DNA from: an uncultured Lachnospiraceae bacterium | Lineage (GTDB): Bacteria > Bacillota > Clostridia > Lachnospirales > Lachnospiraceae | Assembly: GCA_902778245.1 (NCBI GenBank) | Contig: CACYXH010000001.1 | Location: 1-61,399, forward strand | Length of the DNA stretch: 61,399 nucleotides | Direction: 5' to 3' | Part shown: positions 8,947 to 18,204 of the stretch, piece after piece | How the letters are laid out: each line of letters begins with the position of its first letter | Numbering within the stretch: position 1 is the first letter of the stretch | Notes under the pieces: generated by a model | Told to the model about the DNA's origin: nothing | What the model saw: the letters and a program-made list of their open reading frames with translations, nothing else | Databases searched by the model: none | Made by a program: the position numbers and the translations under genes

Positions 8947-10728
8947 ATGCCCCAGGGGAAACTACACATATTTCATCGGAAAAAAACTATTGTTGTTTTT
9001 CTGGCCTGCATATTGGCATTGATCGTACTGATTGGACGGCTGGGATACCTGATGCTGGAGCGGGCGGACTACTATGGTGATAAAGCGGAAGATCTGCATG
9101 AGAGGGAACGCCCCATCAAGGCGTCCAGGGGCAGGATCCTGGATGCAAATGGAACTGTGCTGGCGGATAATAAGACTGTGTGTACTATCTCTGTGGTTCA
9201 TAGTCAGGTGACGGAACCGGAAAAGGTAATTTCTGTGCTATGCGACGAACTTGGACTGTCGGAAGAAACGGTACAGAAAAAGGTGGAGAAAGTCAGTTCC
9301 ATGGAACGGATCAAATCGAATGTGGAGAAAGAAACAGGAGATAAGATCCGCAGCTATGAGCTGGCAGGAGTAAAGGTGGACGAGGATTACAAGCGGTATT
9401 ATCCTTTTGGAAGCCTGGCATCCAAAGTGCTTGGTTTTACCGGAAGTGATAATCAGGGCATTATTGGCTTGGAAGTTCAATATGACCAGGTGCTGGAGGG
9501 TACCCAGGGGAAAATATTGACGCTGACGGACGCCAGAGGAATCGAACTTCCCGAGGCAGGGGAGAGCCGTCTGGAACCCATCGCCGGAGATGACCTGCAG
9601 ATCAGCCTGGATTACAATATTCAGAAGTATATCGAACAGGAGGCATTAAGGGTCAAGGAGGAAAAACAGGCTGACAGTGTTTCCATTATTATCATGAATC
9701 CGCAGAACGGGGAAATTTACGGGATGACGAACGTTCCGGAATTTGATCTAAATGATCCTTTTACTCTGCTTGAGGGTGATGCGTCACAGGCAATGCAGGA
9801 AGAGTTAACCAATGAAGCAAAGCAGGAGAAATTGAATCAGATGTGGCGGAATGGCTGCATCAACGATACCTACGAGCCGGGTTCTACATTTAAAATCATC
9901 ACAGCGTCCGCAGGGCTGGAGGCGGGGGTGGTCTCTCTGCAGGATCACTTTAACTGTCCGGGGTTTAAGATCGTGGAGGATCGGCGCATCCGCTGTCACA
10001 AGACGGCGGGCCACGGGGCGGAAAGCTTTCTGGAAGCTGTGCAGAATTCCTGCAATCCGGTTTTTATCGAGGTGGGACTGCGCCTGGGGGTGGAACGGTA
10101 CTTCCGGTATCTGGCTCAGTTCGGTCTGTTAAAAAAAACCGGCATTGACTTGCCGGGAGAAGCCGGCACCATCATGCACAAAAAAGAAAATGTGGGTCAG
10201 GTGGAATTGGCTACCATGTCCTTTGGACAGTCGTTTCAGATTACACCTATCCAACTGGCTGCTACGGTCAGCTCTCTTGTGAATGGAGGAAAGAGAATTA
10301 CCCCGCACTTTGGCGTGTCTGTCAAAAGCAGCGATGGGGTGCTGAAACAGGTACTGCAGTATCCGGCAGGAGAACAGATCATATCGGAGGAAACCTCCGA
10401 GACAATGCAGTATATTCTGGAGCATGTGGTAGCTGATGGCTCCGGGAATAAGGCGTATCTGGAAGGATATCATATCGGCGGAAAAACAGCTACCTCCGAG
10501 ACGCTCCCCCGCAGCGCCCATATCTATATTTCATCCTTTGTAGGGTTTGCGCCGGCAGATGATCCCCAGGTGCTGGGGCTTTGCATCATCAATCATCCCC
10601 AGGGGGTGTATTATGGGGGAACCATTGCTGCGCCGGTGATAAAGAGGGTATTTTCCAATATCCTTCCTTACCTGGGAATAGAAAAAGATTTGGAGGATTT
10701 ATCTGAAACCGGGACAGAAAATGATTGA
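8947..10728 (+). CDS. spoVD: Class B penicillin-binding protein (SpoVD-position)
   Basis: A 593-residue transpeptidase with a short basic start, one membrane anchor (residues ~14-33), the RGRILDANG dimerisation motif and the catalytic motifs Ser313-T-F-K316 and S368-C-N. The third motif reads K513-T-A-T where KTG is usual. The protein stops soon after the transpeptidase domain, with no PASTA. An in-frame stop at 8935 leaves ATG 8947 as the only possible start. Gene order matches B. subtilis pbpB-spoVD, hence the tentative symbol; a vegetative role is not excluded. Its start is tied to the terminator hairpin just upstream. Confidence 0.88.
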   Translation: MPQGKLHIFHRKKTIVVFLACILALIVLIGRLGYLMLERADYYGDKAEDLHERERPIKASRGRILDANGTVLADNKTVCTISVVHSQVTEPEKVISVLCDELGLSEETVQKKVEKVSSMERIKSNVEKETGDKIRSYELAGVKVDEDYKRYYPFGSLASKVLGFTGSDNQGIIGLEVQYDQVLEGTQGKILTLTDARGIELPEAGESRLEPIAGDDLQISLDYNIQKYIEQEALRVKEEKQADSVSIIIMNPQNGEIYGMTNVPEFDLNDPFTLLEGDASQAMQEELTNEAKQEKLNQMWRNGCINDTYEPGSTFKIITASAGLEAGVVSLQDHFNCPGFKIVEDRRIRCHKTAGHGAESFLEAVQNSCNPVFIEVGLRLGVERYFRYLAQFGLLKKTGIDLPGEAGTIMHKKENVGQVELATMSFGQSFQITPIQLAATVSSLVNGGKRITPHFGVSVKSSDGVLKQVLQYPAGEQIISEETSETMQYILEHVVADGSGNKAYLEGYHIGGKTATSETLPRSAHIYISSFVGFAPADDPQVLGLCIINHPQGVYYGGTIAAPVIKRVFSNILPYLGIEKDLEDLSETGTEND

Positions 10729-10832
10729 AGTATGGATAAAAAAGAATTATACTTAAAAGTGGTGCATAAAACTGTCACAAAGAAGTAGTTTTGGTGATGG
10801 GGAAAAACAGAGAGAAAAATAAGAGGTGTGTT

Positions 10833-11813
10833 ATGATAATTAGTGCAGATACTATGATTCCATTGTTTGTGGCTTTTGCTGTCAGCGTAGCACTGAGTCC
10901 CATTGTGATTCCGTTTCTGCAGAAGCTGAAAGTGGGAAATACGGAGCGGGAAGACGGTGTTCAGTCTCATCTGAAAAAAGCGGGTACTCCCACCATGGGT
11001 GGTCTGATCATTCTCATCAGCATTCTGGTGACGTCCCTGTTCTATATTGGCAAATATCCGAGAATCGTTCCGGTTTTGTTTCTGACATTAGGCTTTGGAA
11101 TCATTGGTTTTCTGGACGACTATCTGAAAGTGGTCCTGCGCAGGTCCGATGGATTGATGCCGAAACAGAAGATGCTGGGACAGATTATTGTTACTACTGT
11201 ATTCGTGATTTATATCTGGTTTATGGACAGTTCCTGCCTGGAGATGATCCTGCCTTTTGCCATTGGAGGCGTTAAGGAGTTGACGGGAACCGTGGTAAAG
11301 GTCATTGCCACGCCCCTGGCTTATCTGGTCATTATCGGGACGGTAAACGGAGTGAACTTTACAGACGGGCTGGATGGCCTGGCCACGGGGGTGACCTCCA
11401 TGGTGGCAGTGTTCTATACCATTGCTTCTATTGTGCTGCATGGGGGCATTGAGCCGATGACGGCGGCAGTGCTGGGAGCGCTGCTGGGCTTCCTTCTGTT
11501 CAATGCTCATCCGGCCAAGGTATTTATGGGAGACACCGGATCGCTGGCTCTGGGTGGCTTTGTGGCCGGAGCGGCCTATATGATGAGATTACCGGTATTT
11601 ATCCTGTTGATCGGCCTGGTCTATCTGGTGGAGGTTCTGTCTGTCATGATCCAGGTTACCTATTTCAAAAAGACTGGAGGAAAGCGTTTCTTTAAGATGG
11701 CGCCCATCCACCATCACTTTGAACTTTGTGGATGGTCCGAGACTAGGATCGTGACGGTGTTCACGGTTATTACGGCGTTTCTTTGCCTGATCGCTATGGC
11801 GTGTCTGCAGTAG
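10833..11813 (+). CDS. mraY: Phospho-N-acetylmuramoyl-pentapeptide transferase MraY
   Basis: A 326-residue polytopic membrane enzyme that transfers phospho-MurNAc-pentapeptide to undecaprenyl phosphate, making lipid I. Motifs seen: HLKKAGTPTMGG near the N-terminus, the Asp pair in FGIIGFLDDYLKV, NGVNFTDGLDGLA, GDTGSLALGG and MAPIHHHFEL with the HHH nucleotide-binding loop. ATG 10833 follows AAGAGGTG; an upstream in-frame GTG would add unconserved residues. About 105 bp separate it from the previous PBP. murD follows 32 bp downstream. Confidence 0.97.
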   Translation: MIISADTMIPLFVAFAVSVALSPIVIPFLQKLKVGNTEREDGVQSHLKKAGTPTMGGLIILISILVTSLFYIGKYPRIVPVLFLTLGFGIIGFLDDYLKVVLRRSDGLMPKQKMLGQIIVTTVFVIYIWFMDSSCLEMILPFAIGGVKELTGTVVKVIATPLAYLVIIGTVNGVNFTDGLDGLATGVTSMVAVFYTIASIVLHGGIEPMTAAVLGALLGFLLFNAHPAKVFMGDTGSLALGGFVAGAAYMMRLPVFILLIGLVYLVEVLSVMIQVTYFKKTGGKRFFKMAPIHHHFELCGWSETRIVTVFTVITAFLCLIAMACLQ

Positions 11814-11845
11814 CTCTATTTAGAATAATGGGGAGGCTATGTAAA

Positions 11846-13204
11846 ATGCAACTAAGAAATAAAACGGTGCTGGTTTTCGGAACCGGTATCAGCGGGATCG
11901 GGGCTGCCGATCTTTTGGAAAAAGTAAAGGCGAAACCTATTTTGTATGACGGAAACGAGAAACTCACGATTGAGGAAGTTCGGGCAAAACTTCCTGCCGA
12001 CAGCAATGCGGAGATTGTCATCGGAACACTAGATGAAGAATTATTGAAAAGACTGGATCTGGCAGTGCTTAGCCCCGGGGTTCCCACAGATATCCCATCT
12101 GTAAAATTGATCAGAGATGCGGGGGTGCCTATCTGGGGAGAAATTGAACTTGCCTATGAGAACAGCCGCGGCGATGTGCTGGCCATTACCGGAACAAATG
12201 GAAAGACAACCACCACTACCCTGGTGGGGGAGATCATGAAGCGTCACCAAAAATCTGTCTATGTGGTGGGCAACATCGGAAATCCCTACACAGAAGTTGC
12301 ACTGGAGACGACGGATGAGTCCGTTGCGGTGGCGGAGATCAGCAGTTTCCAGCTGGAGACCATCGATCAGTTCCATCCAAAGGTGAGTGCTATCACCAAC
12401 ATTACGCCGGATCATTTGAATCGCCATCATTCCATGGAGGAGTATATCCGGGTGAAGGAATGTATCACCAAAAACCAGACGTCGGAGGATACCTGCGTCC
12501 TGAATTACGAAGACGAGGAACTGCGTCGTTTCGGGAAGACGCTTCGTACAAAAGTGATTTTCTTCAGTTCCGCCAGAGAACTGGAACAGGGAATCTATCT
12601 GAAAGACGGAAAGATAGAATACAAGGATGCTGGAGAAGTGACGGTCATCTGCACTGCGGGGGAATTAAAACTTCCGGGATTACATAATTATGAAAATGTC
12701 ATGACAGCGGTTGCTATGACGCTGGCTTACGGAGTGCCGCTGGAGGAAATTCGGGAAGTGATCCAGGCATTTACTGCCGTGGAACACAGGATCGAGTATG
12801 TGGCAGAGAAAAATGGCGTTGTTTATTACAATGATTCTAAGGGAACCAACCCGGATGCAGCCATCCGGGGCATTCGTGCCATGGATCGGCCCACAGTACT
12901 GATCGGAGGCGGATACGACAAGGATTCTTCTTATGAAGAATGGATTCAGGCCTTTGACGGCAAGGTGAAATATCTGGTTCTGGTGGGGCAGACAAAAGAA
13001 AAGATTGCGAAAGCGGCCAGAAGCTGCGGATTTGAGCATATATTGATGGCGGAGACCTTTGAGGAGGCGTTCGCCCTCTGCGTAGAGAAAGCACAGCCGG
13101 GCGATGCAGTTCTGCTCTCCCCTGCCTGCGCCAGCTGGGGCATGTTTCCCAACTACGAAGTACGGGGCAAGGTATTCAAAGAGTTGGTGCATGCGTTGCC
13201 GTAA
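11846..13204 (+). CDS. murD: UDP-N-acetylmuramoyl-L-alanine:D-glutamate ligase MurD
   Basis: A 452-residue cytoplasmic ATP-dependent ligase that adds D-glutamate to UDP-MurNAc-L-Ala. The N-terminal Rossmann domain (VLVFGTGISGIGAADLL) is followed by the Mur ligase P-loop (ITGTNGKTTTTTLVGEI), NITPDHLNRH, and the C-terminal domain with VEHRIEYV, YNDSKGTNPDAA and LLSPACASWGMF. GGGAGG at 11831-11836 supports ATG 11846. It is the only Mur ligase in this cluster. Confidence 0.97.
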   Translation: MQLRNKTVLVFGTGISGIGAADLLEKVKAKPILYDGNEKLTIEEVRAKLPADSNAEIVIGTLDEELLKRLDLAVLSPGVPTDIPSVKLIRDAGVPIWGEIELAYENSRGDVLAITGTNGKTTTTTLVGEIMKRHQKSVYVVGNIGNPYTEVALETTDESVAVAEISSFQLETIDQFHPKVSAITNITPDHLNRHHSMEEYIRVKECITKNQTSEDTCVLNYEDEELRRFGKTLRTKVIFFSSARELEQGIYLKDGKIEYKDAGEVTVICTAGELKLPGLHNYENVMTAVAMTLAYGVPLEEIREVIQAFTAVEHRIEYVAEKNGVVYYNDSKGTNPDAAIRGIRAMDRPTVLIGGGYDKDSSYEEWIQAFDGKVKYLVLVGQTKEKIAKAARSCGFEHILMAETFEEAFALCVEKAQPGDAVLLSPACASWGMFPNYEVRGKVFKELVHALP

Positions 13205-13237
13205 TCATATCATAAATAATGCCGAAGGAGAGATGGC

Positions 13238-14332
13238 TTGAAGGACAAAATTGGAAAGCCGGATTACAGCCTTTTGGCGGTCGTACTGTTTCTGACAGTA
13301 TTTGGCCTGATAACACTTTACAGTACCAGCGCTTACAATGGGCAGGTCAGATTTCATGATTCTGCTTATTACTTCAAAAAACAATTATTTGCTACAGCAT
13401 TGGGTCTTTTGTCTATGTATCTGGTGTCAAGACTGGACTACCATATGCTGATGCGGGGGGCAATACCTGCTTACCTCATTTCCCTGGGACTCTCCGGTGC
13501 TGTTCTGGCGGTGGGAGATTCCTATAATGGTTCGCGGCGGTGGCTGTCCATCGGCCCCCTGTCTTTTCAGCCGGCCGAATATGCGAAACTGGCGGTGATC
13601 CTGTTGCTGGCATGCCTAGTGAGCAGCAGAAAGAAAAACCAGGGTTTTGCTACAATATTCATCGTTATGGGTGCAGTGCTCCCCATCGTGGCTCTGGTAG
13701 GCACGAATAATCTCAGTACTGCGGTCATTATTCTGGGTATTGCAGTGATCATGATCTTCATTTCTAATCCCAGATATCTGCCTTTTGTGTGGATTGCTTT
13801 GGCAGGGGTTGGCTTTATAGCAGTCTTTTTAAGTATGCAGCAGTATCGCCTGGAACGATTGGCTGTCTGGAAAGATCCGGAAAATTTTGATAAGGGATTT
13901 CAAACGGTACAGGGGCTGTATGCCATTGGCTCCGGAGGAGTGTTTGGAAAAGGGCTTGGCAACAGTATCCAGAAGCTGGGATTTGTCCCTGAGGCGCAGA
14001 ATGACATGATTTTTTCTGTGATCTGCGAGGAACTTGGCCTGGTGGGGGCCGCAATACTGATTTTAGTCTTTGGATTTATGCTGTGGCGGTTTATGATCAT
14101 TGCTACCAGAGCAGCGGATCTGTTTGGAGCTCTGATCGCGGCAGGTATCATGGGACACATTGCTCTTCAGGTGATTTTGAACGTGGCGGTGGTGACTAAC
14201 ACGATTCCTAATACCGGTATCACACTTCCGTTTATCAGTTATGGAGGAACCTCTGTACTTTTTCTCCTGTCTGAGATGGGACTGGCGCTGTCCGTCAGTC
14301 GGTGGCAAAAGGAGAATTTCTGCATATACTAG
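13238..14332 (+). CDS. ftsW: FtsW/SpoVE-type peptidoglycan glycosyltransferase (SEDS)
   Basis: A 364-residue SEDS protein with about ten membrane segments. It polymerises lipid II together with a class B PBP. Signatures: GSRRWLSIGPLSFQPAEYAKL, containing the conserved region around the catalytic Asp-side loop, the extracellular YRLERLAVWKDPENFDKGFQ loop, and the C-terminal NTGITLPFISYGGTSVL. The start is TTG 13238 with AAGGAGAG at 13225-13232. With two class B PBPs upstream it could serve as FtsW, SpoVE or both; the sequence does not decide. murA follows rather than the more common murG. Confidence 0.93.
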   Translation: MKDKIGKPDYSLLAVVLFLTVFGLITLYSTSAYNGQVRFHDSAYYFKKQLFATALGLLSMYLVSRLDYHMLMRGAIPAYLISLGLSGAVLAVGDSYNGSRRWLSIGPLSFQPAEYAKLAVILLLACLVSSRKKNQGFATIFIVMGAVLPIVALVGTNNLSTAVIILGIAVIMIFISNPRYLPFVWIALAGVGFIAVFLSMQQYRLERLAVWKDPENFDKGFQTVQGLYAIGSGGVFGKGLGNSIQKLGFVPEAQNDMIFSVICEELGLVGAAILILVFGFMLWRFMIIATRAADLFGALIAAGIMGHIALQVILNVAVVTNTIPNTGITLPFISYGGTSVLFLLSEMGLALSVSRWQKENFCIY

Positions 14333-14406
14333 TATATATGGCGCGGGACGGTCGGGCTGCATTTTGAGCAAGAGTCTGACTGTACCGATTGGTCGGAGGA
14401 ATGAAC

Positions 14407-15663
14407 TTGGATTGTGTAGAAATTCGTGGGGGAAAACCGCTGTGCGGAAGAGTGGAAATACAGGGTTCCAAAAATGCGGTGCTTCCGATACTGGCAGCGT
14501 GCGTCCTGCATGAGGGCACCAGCAGAATAGATCATTGTCCCCGGATACAGGACGTATTTGATACAATTGTTATACTGGAGCTGCTGGGCTGCCGGGTATG
14601 GTGGGAAGGTCACTGTCTGGCGGTGGATGCTTCACAGATTTCCCAGTGGCAGATACCTGCCCAGATTGCTGCCAGAATGCGCTCATCCATACTGTTTCTT
14701 GGCGCTTTGCTTGGAAGAATGGGGAAGGCAGAATTGCCTTATCCCGGAGGATGTGTGCTGGGGGCCCGGCCGGTAGACCTGCATATTAAGGCTATGAAAG
14801 ATCTGGGAGCCCAAGTGGAAGAAAAGGAGGGCTGTATCCTGGCTGAGTGCAGGATGCCGAAAGGGAAGGAGATTACTCTTCACTTTCCCAGTGTGGGCGC
14901 CACGGAGAATATTATTCTTGCAGCTGTCAGAGCAGAGGGAGTAACGGTTATAAAAAATGCCGCCCGGGAACCGGAAATTGGGGAATTGTGTTTGTTTTTG
15001 AGGGAAAAGGGAGCAGATATCCGGGAATTCCCAGAGGGCAGGATTGAGATTATAGGAGGAGTTCGTTTGCGGGATTCCAGACATGATTTGGAAGCAGACC
15101 GCATTGTAGCAGGAACTTATATGCTGGCAGCAGCAATCACCGGCGGATGCATTACCATTAACCGTATGCCGGAGAATCATATGGAAAGTGTGACGGCTGT
15201 TTTTGAGAATATGGGCATTAAGATAGAGAGGATCGGCTGCGATGTGATCGTAGACGGAAGCAGGAAAAGAAGAAATATAGGGTTTTTAGAGACGGCTCCT
15301 TATCCGGGATTCCCAACAGACCTTCAGTCCCCTATGATGGCCCTTCTGGCAGTGACGGAAGGCGAGAGCAGGATCAGGGAGAATATTTTTGAAGCCCGTT
15401 TTAAGACAGCGCATCAGCTGAAAGCGATGGGCGCTGATATTGAATTGAAGGAGAGAGAAGCAATCATACACGGAGTTCCGGCACTTCACGGGACACAGGT
15501 GGAAGCCGCAGAACTTCGAGGAGCGGCAGCGCTGTTTCTGGCAGGGCTAAGGGCTGAGGGAACGACAAAAATCTGCGGTTGTCATTATATCAGCCGCGGT
15601 TATGAAAATATATGCGGGATATTGTCCGATCTGGGCGCGGAGATTGTTACAGTTCACCAATGA
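14407..15663 (+). CDS. murA: UDP-N-acetylglucosamine 1-carboxyvinyltransferase MurA
   Basis: A 418-residue enzyme of the EPSP synthase fold that adds enolpyruvate to UDP-GlcNAc, the first committed step of peptidoglycan synthesis. The substrate motif EIQGSKNAVLPILAA is near the N-terminus. The fosfomycin-target cysteine is in PGGCVLGARPVD (Cys116 from this start), so no resistance-type Cys-to-Asp change. FPTDLQSPMMALL and the late Arg-rich AELRGAAALFLAGL are also intact. The ATG at 14401 is only 1 nt from GGAGG (14395-14399). TTG 14407 has proper spacing and gives MDCVEIRGG, the usual MurA N-terminus, so it is preferred. Confidence 0.95.
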   Translation: MDCVEIRGGKPLCGRVEIQGSKNAVLPILAACVLHEGTSRIDHCPRIQDVFDTIVILELLGCRVWWEGHCLAVDASQISQWQIPAQIAARMRSSILFLGALLGRMGKAELPYPGGCVLGARPVDLHIKAMKDLGAQVEEKEGCILAECRMPKGKEITLHFPSVGATENIILAAVRAEGVTVIKNAAREPEIGELCLFLREKGADIREFPEGRIEIIGGVRLRDSRHDLEADRIVAGTYMLAAAITGGCITINRMPENHMESVTAVFENMGIKIERIGCDVIVDGSRKRRNIGFLETAPYPGFPTDLQSPMMALLAVTEGESRIRENIFEARFKTAHQLKAMGADIELKEREAIIHGVPALHGTQVEAAELRGAAALFLAGLRAEGTTKICGCHYISRGYENICGILSDLGAEIVTVHQ

Positions 15664-15720
15664 ACTGAAAACAGAAATTTTCGTCTGCAGTGTGGAATAA
15701 AGTATACAAAGAAAGGCAAA

Positions 15721-15753
15721 GCACGGCGGAGACCCTAAGGGGCGCTGCCGTGC
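15721..15753 (+). other. Hairpin in the murA-ftsQ spacer
   Basis: GCACGGC (15721-15727) pairs with GCCGTGC (15747-15753) around a 19-nt GC-rich loop. No T-run follows, so it is not an intrinsic terminator. It ends 8 nt before the ftsQ ribosome site (AGGTGA at 15762) and may act on mRNA processing or translation; the function is unknown. Confidence 0.5.
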
Positions 15754-15772
15754 CGGGATACAGGTGAGAAAG

Positions 15773-16834
15773 ATGGCTAGAAGAAGGCGAAAACGCCGCG
15801 TAACCCAAATGCGGGTGATCATAGGAGTATTGTTTGTACTGTTGATTGCGGCAGTTGTACTGTTGGGTGGGTTCCGCATCCACAAGGTAGAGATACTCGG
15901 CAGTGAACGCCATTCGGCGGAGGAAATAAAAGAAGACCTGATGTATGATTTCTGGACGAAGAATACCTTGTATTTTTCCTGGAAATATCGTCATGCGGAA
16001 TCGGATGCCAGGGCTCTGTATCTGGAAAGTATTCAGGCGAAAATGCTCTCACCGGGAAAGGTGCGGATCCAGGTGAAGGAAAAGAAATTGTTGGGCTATG
16101 TTCAGTACGCCGGAAATAATGTGTATTTTGATTCGGACGGCGAAGTGTTGGAGATTACAGAAAGCATCTATGAGAAAATTCCGCTGGTGACCGGCATAGC
16201 TATGGATGAGCCGGTTCTTTATCAGAAACTTCCAGTGGAAAACTCTGCACAACTACGTACGATATTGAACATTACGGGATTGCTGCTTAATGCGGATCTC
16301 ATACCCGATGATATCTCTTTTGGGGAAAATCTTACTATCATACTTCATATTGGAAATATCGAAGTGAAACTGGGACAGGATGAGTATCTGGAAGAAAAAG
16401 TTTCTAATCTTGTGACCATCTATCAGGAAATTAAAGATGAGAGCGGTGTATTAAATATGGAAACGTTTACCGGAAAGAATGAACCCATTTCCCTGCGGCC
16501 GAAAGAACAAGAAACAGAAACGGAAGAGACGGATGCAGAGAGCAATGTGACAGGAAACACGGAAGAAACGGATGCAAACGGAAACGCAATAGAGAACAAT
16601 GGGGAATTGGATGCTGTATCCAATGAGAACACTTCGGAAGAGACCACAGGAGTATCTGCATTTATGGTATTTGACTCTTCCGGCACTTTGCGGTATGATG
16701 CTCATGTGGTGAACGGCCAGGTAGTGGATGCTTACGGAAATCCTATTGACGGCTGCAGCGTGGAGGAAAATGGGTATGTGAAGGATGCCTATTGGAACAT
16801 TATAGACCCCCAAACAGGAGAATTAGCCCAGTAA
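15773..16834 (+). CDS. ftsQ: Cell division protein FtsQ/DivIB with DAYGN-motif tail
   Basis: A 353-residue bitopic membrane protein. A basic cytoplasmic head (MARRRRKRRVTQ) precedes one membrane segment (~residues 14-33), a POTRA domain (FRIHKVEILGSERHSAEEI) and an FtsQ/beta domain. After residue ~240 comes an unusual Glu/Asn/Thr-rich linker, then a C-terminal module with DAYGN at 319 and DAYWN at 338. Similar repeats end the PBP at 6634. DivIB works with FtsL and DivIC at the septum. ATG 15773 follows AGGTGA with good spacing. Confidence 0.9.
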   Translation: MARRRRKRRVTQMRVIIGVLFVLLIAAVVLLGGFRIHKVEILGSERHSAEEIKEDLMYDFWTKNTLYFSWKYRHAESDARALYLESIQAKMLSPGKVRIQVKEKKLLGYVQYAGNNVYFDSDGEVLEITESIYEKIPLVTGIAMDEPVLYQKLPVENSAQLRTILNITGLLLNADLIPDDISFGENLTIILHIGNIEVKLGQDEYLEEKVSNLVTIYQEIKDESGVLNMETFTGKNEPISLRPKEQETETEETDAESNVTGNTEETDANGNAIENNGELDAVSNENTSEETTGVSAFMVFDSSGTLRYDAHVVNGQVVDAYGNPIDGCSVEENGYVKDAYWNIIDPQTGELAQ

Positions 16835-16869
16835 TATTTGGAAAATCCGATATTTATTTAAAATTGGAC

Positions 16870-16898
16870 TTGATTAATCGGGGATTTACTTATATTAT
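16870..16898 (+). promoter_or_regulatory. Likely SigA promoter of ftsZ
   Basis: TTGATT at 16870-16875, a 17-bp spacer and TATTAT at 16893-16898, lying 45 bp before the ftsZ start. It would let ftsZ be expressed apart from the dcw transcript. Confidence 0.6.
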
Positions 16899-16942
16899 AT
16901 AAGATATATGGTTAATACTGGGGATATTAAGGAGGAAACACA

Positions 16943-18121
16943 GTGTTAGAGATTATGTCGAATGAAACGGAGGCCGCAGCCAAGATTATCGTCGTTGGTG
17001 TAGGCGGAGCCGGTAATAATGCAGTTAACAGAATGGTTGAAGATACCATTGGCGGAGTAGAGTTCATTGGTGTTAATACAGATAAACAGGCACTTACGTT
17101 ATGCAAAGCCCCAACAGCCATCCAGATCGGTGAGAAAGTAACAAAGGGACTGGGTGCAGGAGCGAAGCCCGAAATTGGTCAGCAGGCAGCTGAGGAGAGC
17201 GCTGAGGAGATTCGCCAGGCACTTCAGGGCGCAGATATGGTTTTTGTAACTTGTGGTATGGGCGGTGGTACCGGAACCGGCGCGGCTCCTGTTGTAGCAG
17301 GTATTGCGAAGGAAATGGGAATCCTGACGGTTGGCGTTGTGACGAAACCTTTCCGTTTTGAGGCAAAGGTTCGTATGAACAATGCTCTGTCCGGTATTGA
17401 ACGACTGAAAGAAAATGTAGACACTCTGATCGTGATTCCCAACGATAAACTACTGGAGATCGTAGATCGCAGAACTACTATGCCGGAAGCACTGAAAAAG
17501 GCAGATGAGGTTCTTCAGCAGGCTGTGCAGGGTATTACCGATTTGATCAACCTGCCGGCATTGATCAACCTTGACTTTGCGGACGTGCAGACAGTGATGA
17601 GCGACAAGGGCATTGCTCATATCGGTATTGGACAGGCTAAGGGTGATGATAAAGCTCTGGAAGCTGTGAAGCAGGCAGTTGCAAGTCCGTTACTGGAGAC
17701 CACCATCGAGGGAGCATCCCACGTTATTATCAATATTTCAGGGGATATCTCCCTTATGGATGCAAATGATGCGGCAAGCTATGTTCAGGAGATGGCAGGT
17801 GAAAATGCCAACATCATCTTCGGTGCGATGTATGATGATACTTATGCGGATGAGGCAAGCATTACAGTGATCGCTACGGGTCTGGAGGATGCTGGCAAGC
17901 AGCAGAATCAGAGAACCGGAAGTGTTCACAGAAATCTGACCCCAGACTATCGCTATCCGAAGCAGGAGAGCAGACCCACCGGAGGATTTTCCTTTCAGCG
18001 TTCTGCGTCTCAGACCCAGACGACAAAAACTCAGGCGCCGAGTACCAGCCGCCTGAGAGCGCCGGAGAGCAAGGTGGCGGAAAAAGATATCCAGATTCCG
18101 GATTTCTTAAAGAGAAACTAA
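16943..18121 (+). CDS. ftsZ: Cell division GTPase FtsZ
   Basis: A 392-residue tubulin-like GTPase that forms the cytokinetic ring. The N-terminal [13 protein letters not shown], the tubulin signature [13 protein letters not shown], the T7 synergy loop [11 protein letters not shown] and the C-terminal peptide [10 protein letters not shown] are all present. A variable Gln/Ser/Thr-rich linker of ~60 residues precedes that peptide, which normally binds FtsA, SepF or EzrA; ftsA is not in this window. The GTG at 16943, 7 nt after GGAGG, fits better than ATG 16955. A terminator follows. Confidence 0.98.
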   Translation: MLEIMSNETEAAAKIIVVGVGGAGNNAVNRMVEDTIGGVEFIGVNTDKQALTLCKAPTAIQIGEKVTKGLGAGAKPEIGQQAAEESAEEIRQALQGADMVFVTCGMGGGTGTGAAPVVAGIAKEMGILTVGVVTKPFRFEAKVRMNNALSGIERLKENVDTLIVIPNDKLLEIVDRRTTMPEALKKADEVLQQAVQGITDLINLPALINLDFADVQTVMSDKGIAHIGIGQAKGDDKALEAVKQAVASPLLETTIEGASHVIINISGDISLMDANDAASYVQEMAGENANIIFGAMYDDTYADEASITVIATGLEDAGKQQNQRTGSVHRNLTPDYRYPKQESRPTGGFSFQRSASQTQTTKTQAPSTSRLRAPESKVAEKDIQIPDFLKRN

Positions 18122-18134
18122 GCGAAAAAATGAT

Positions 18135-18204
18135 GGGGCTGTAGCACTAGATGCATACTTTGCATGATTATGCAGTAAAATGCTTAGTGCGACAGCCCCT
18201 TTTT
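18135..18204 (+). terminator. Terminator between convergent ftsZ and aroE
   Basis: Arms 18135-18149 and 18185-18199 pair over 15 bp with one mismatch, followed by TTTTT. The 35-nt loop can form a small inner hairpin (TGCAT/ATGCA). The stem begins GGGGCTGT, like other terminators in this window. It lies right at the aroE stop on the other strand and could also serve that gene. Confidence 0.85.
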
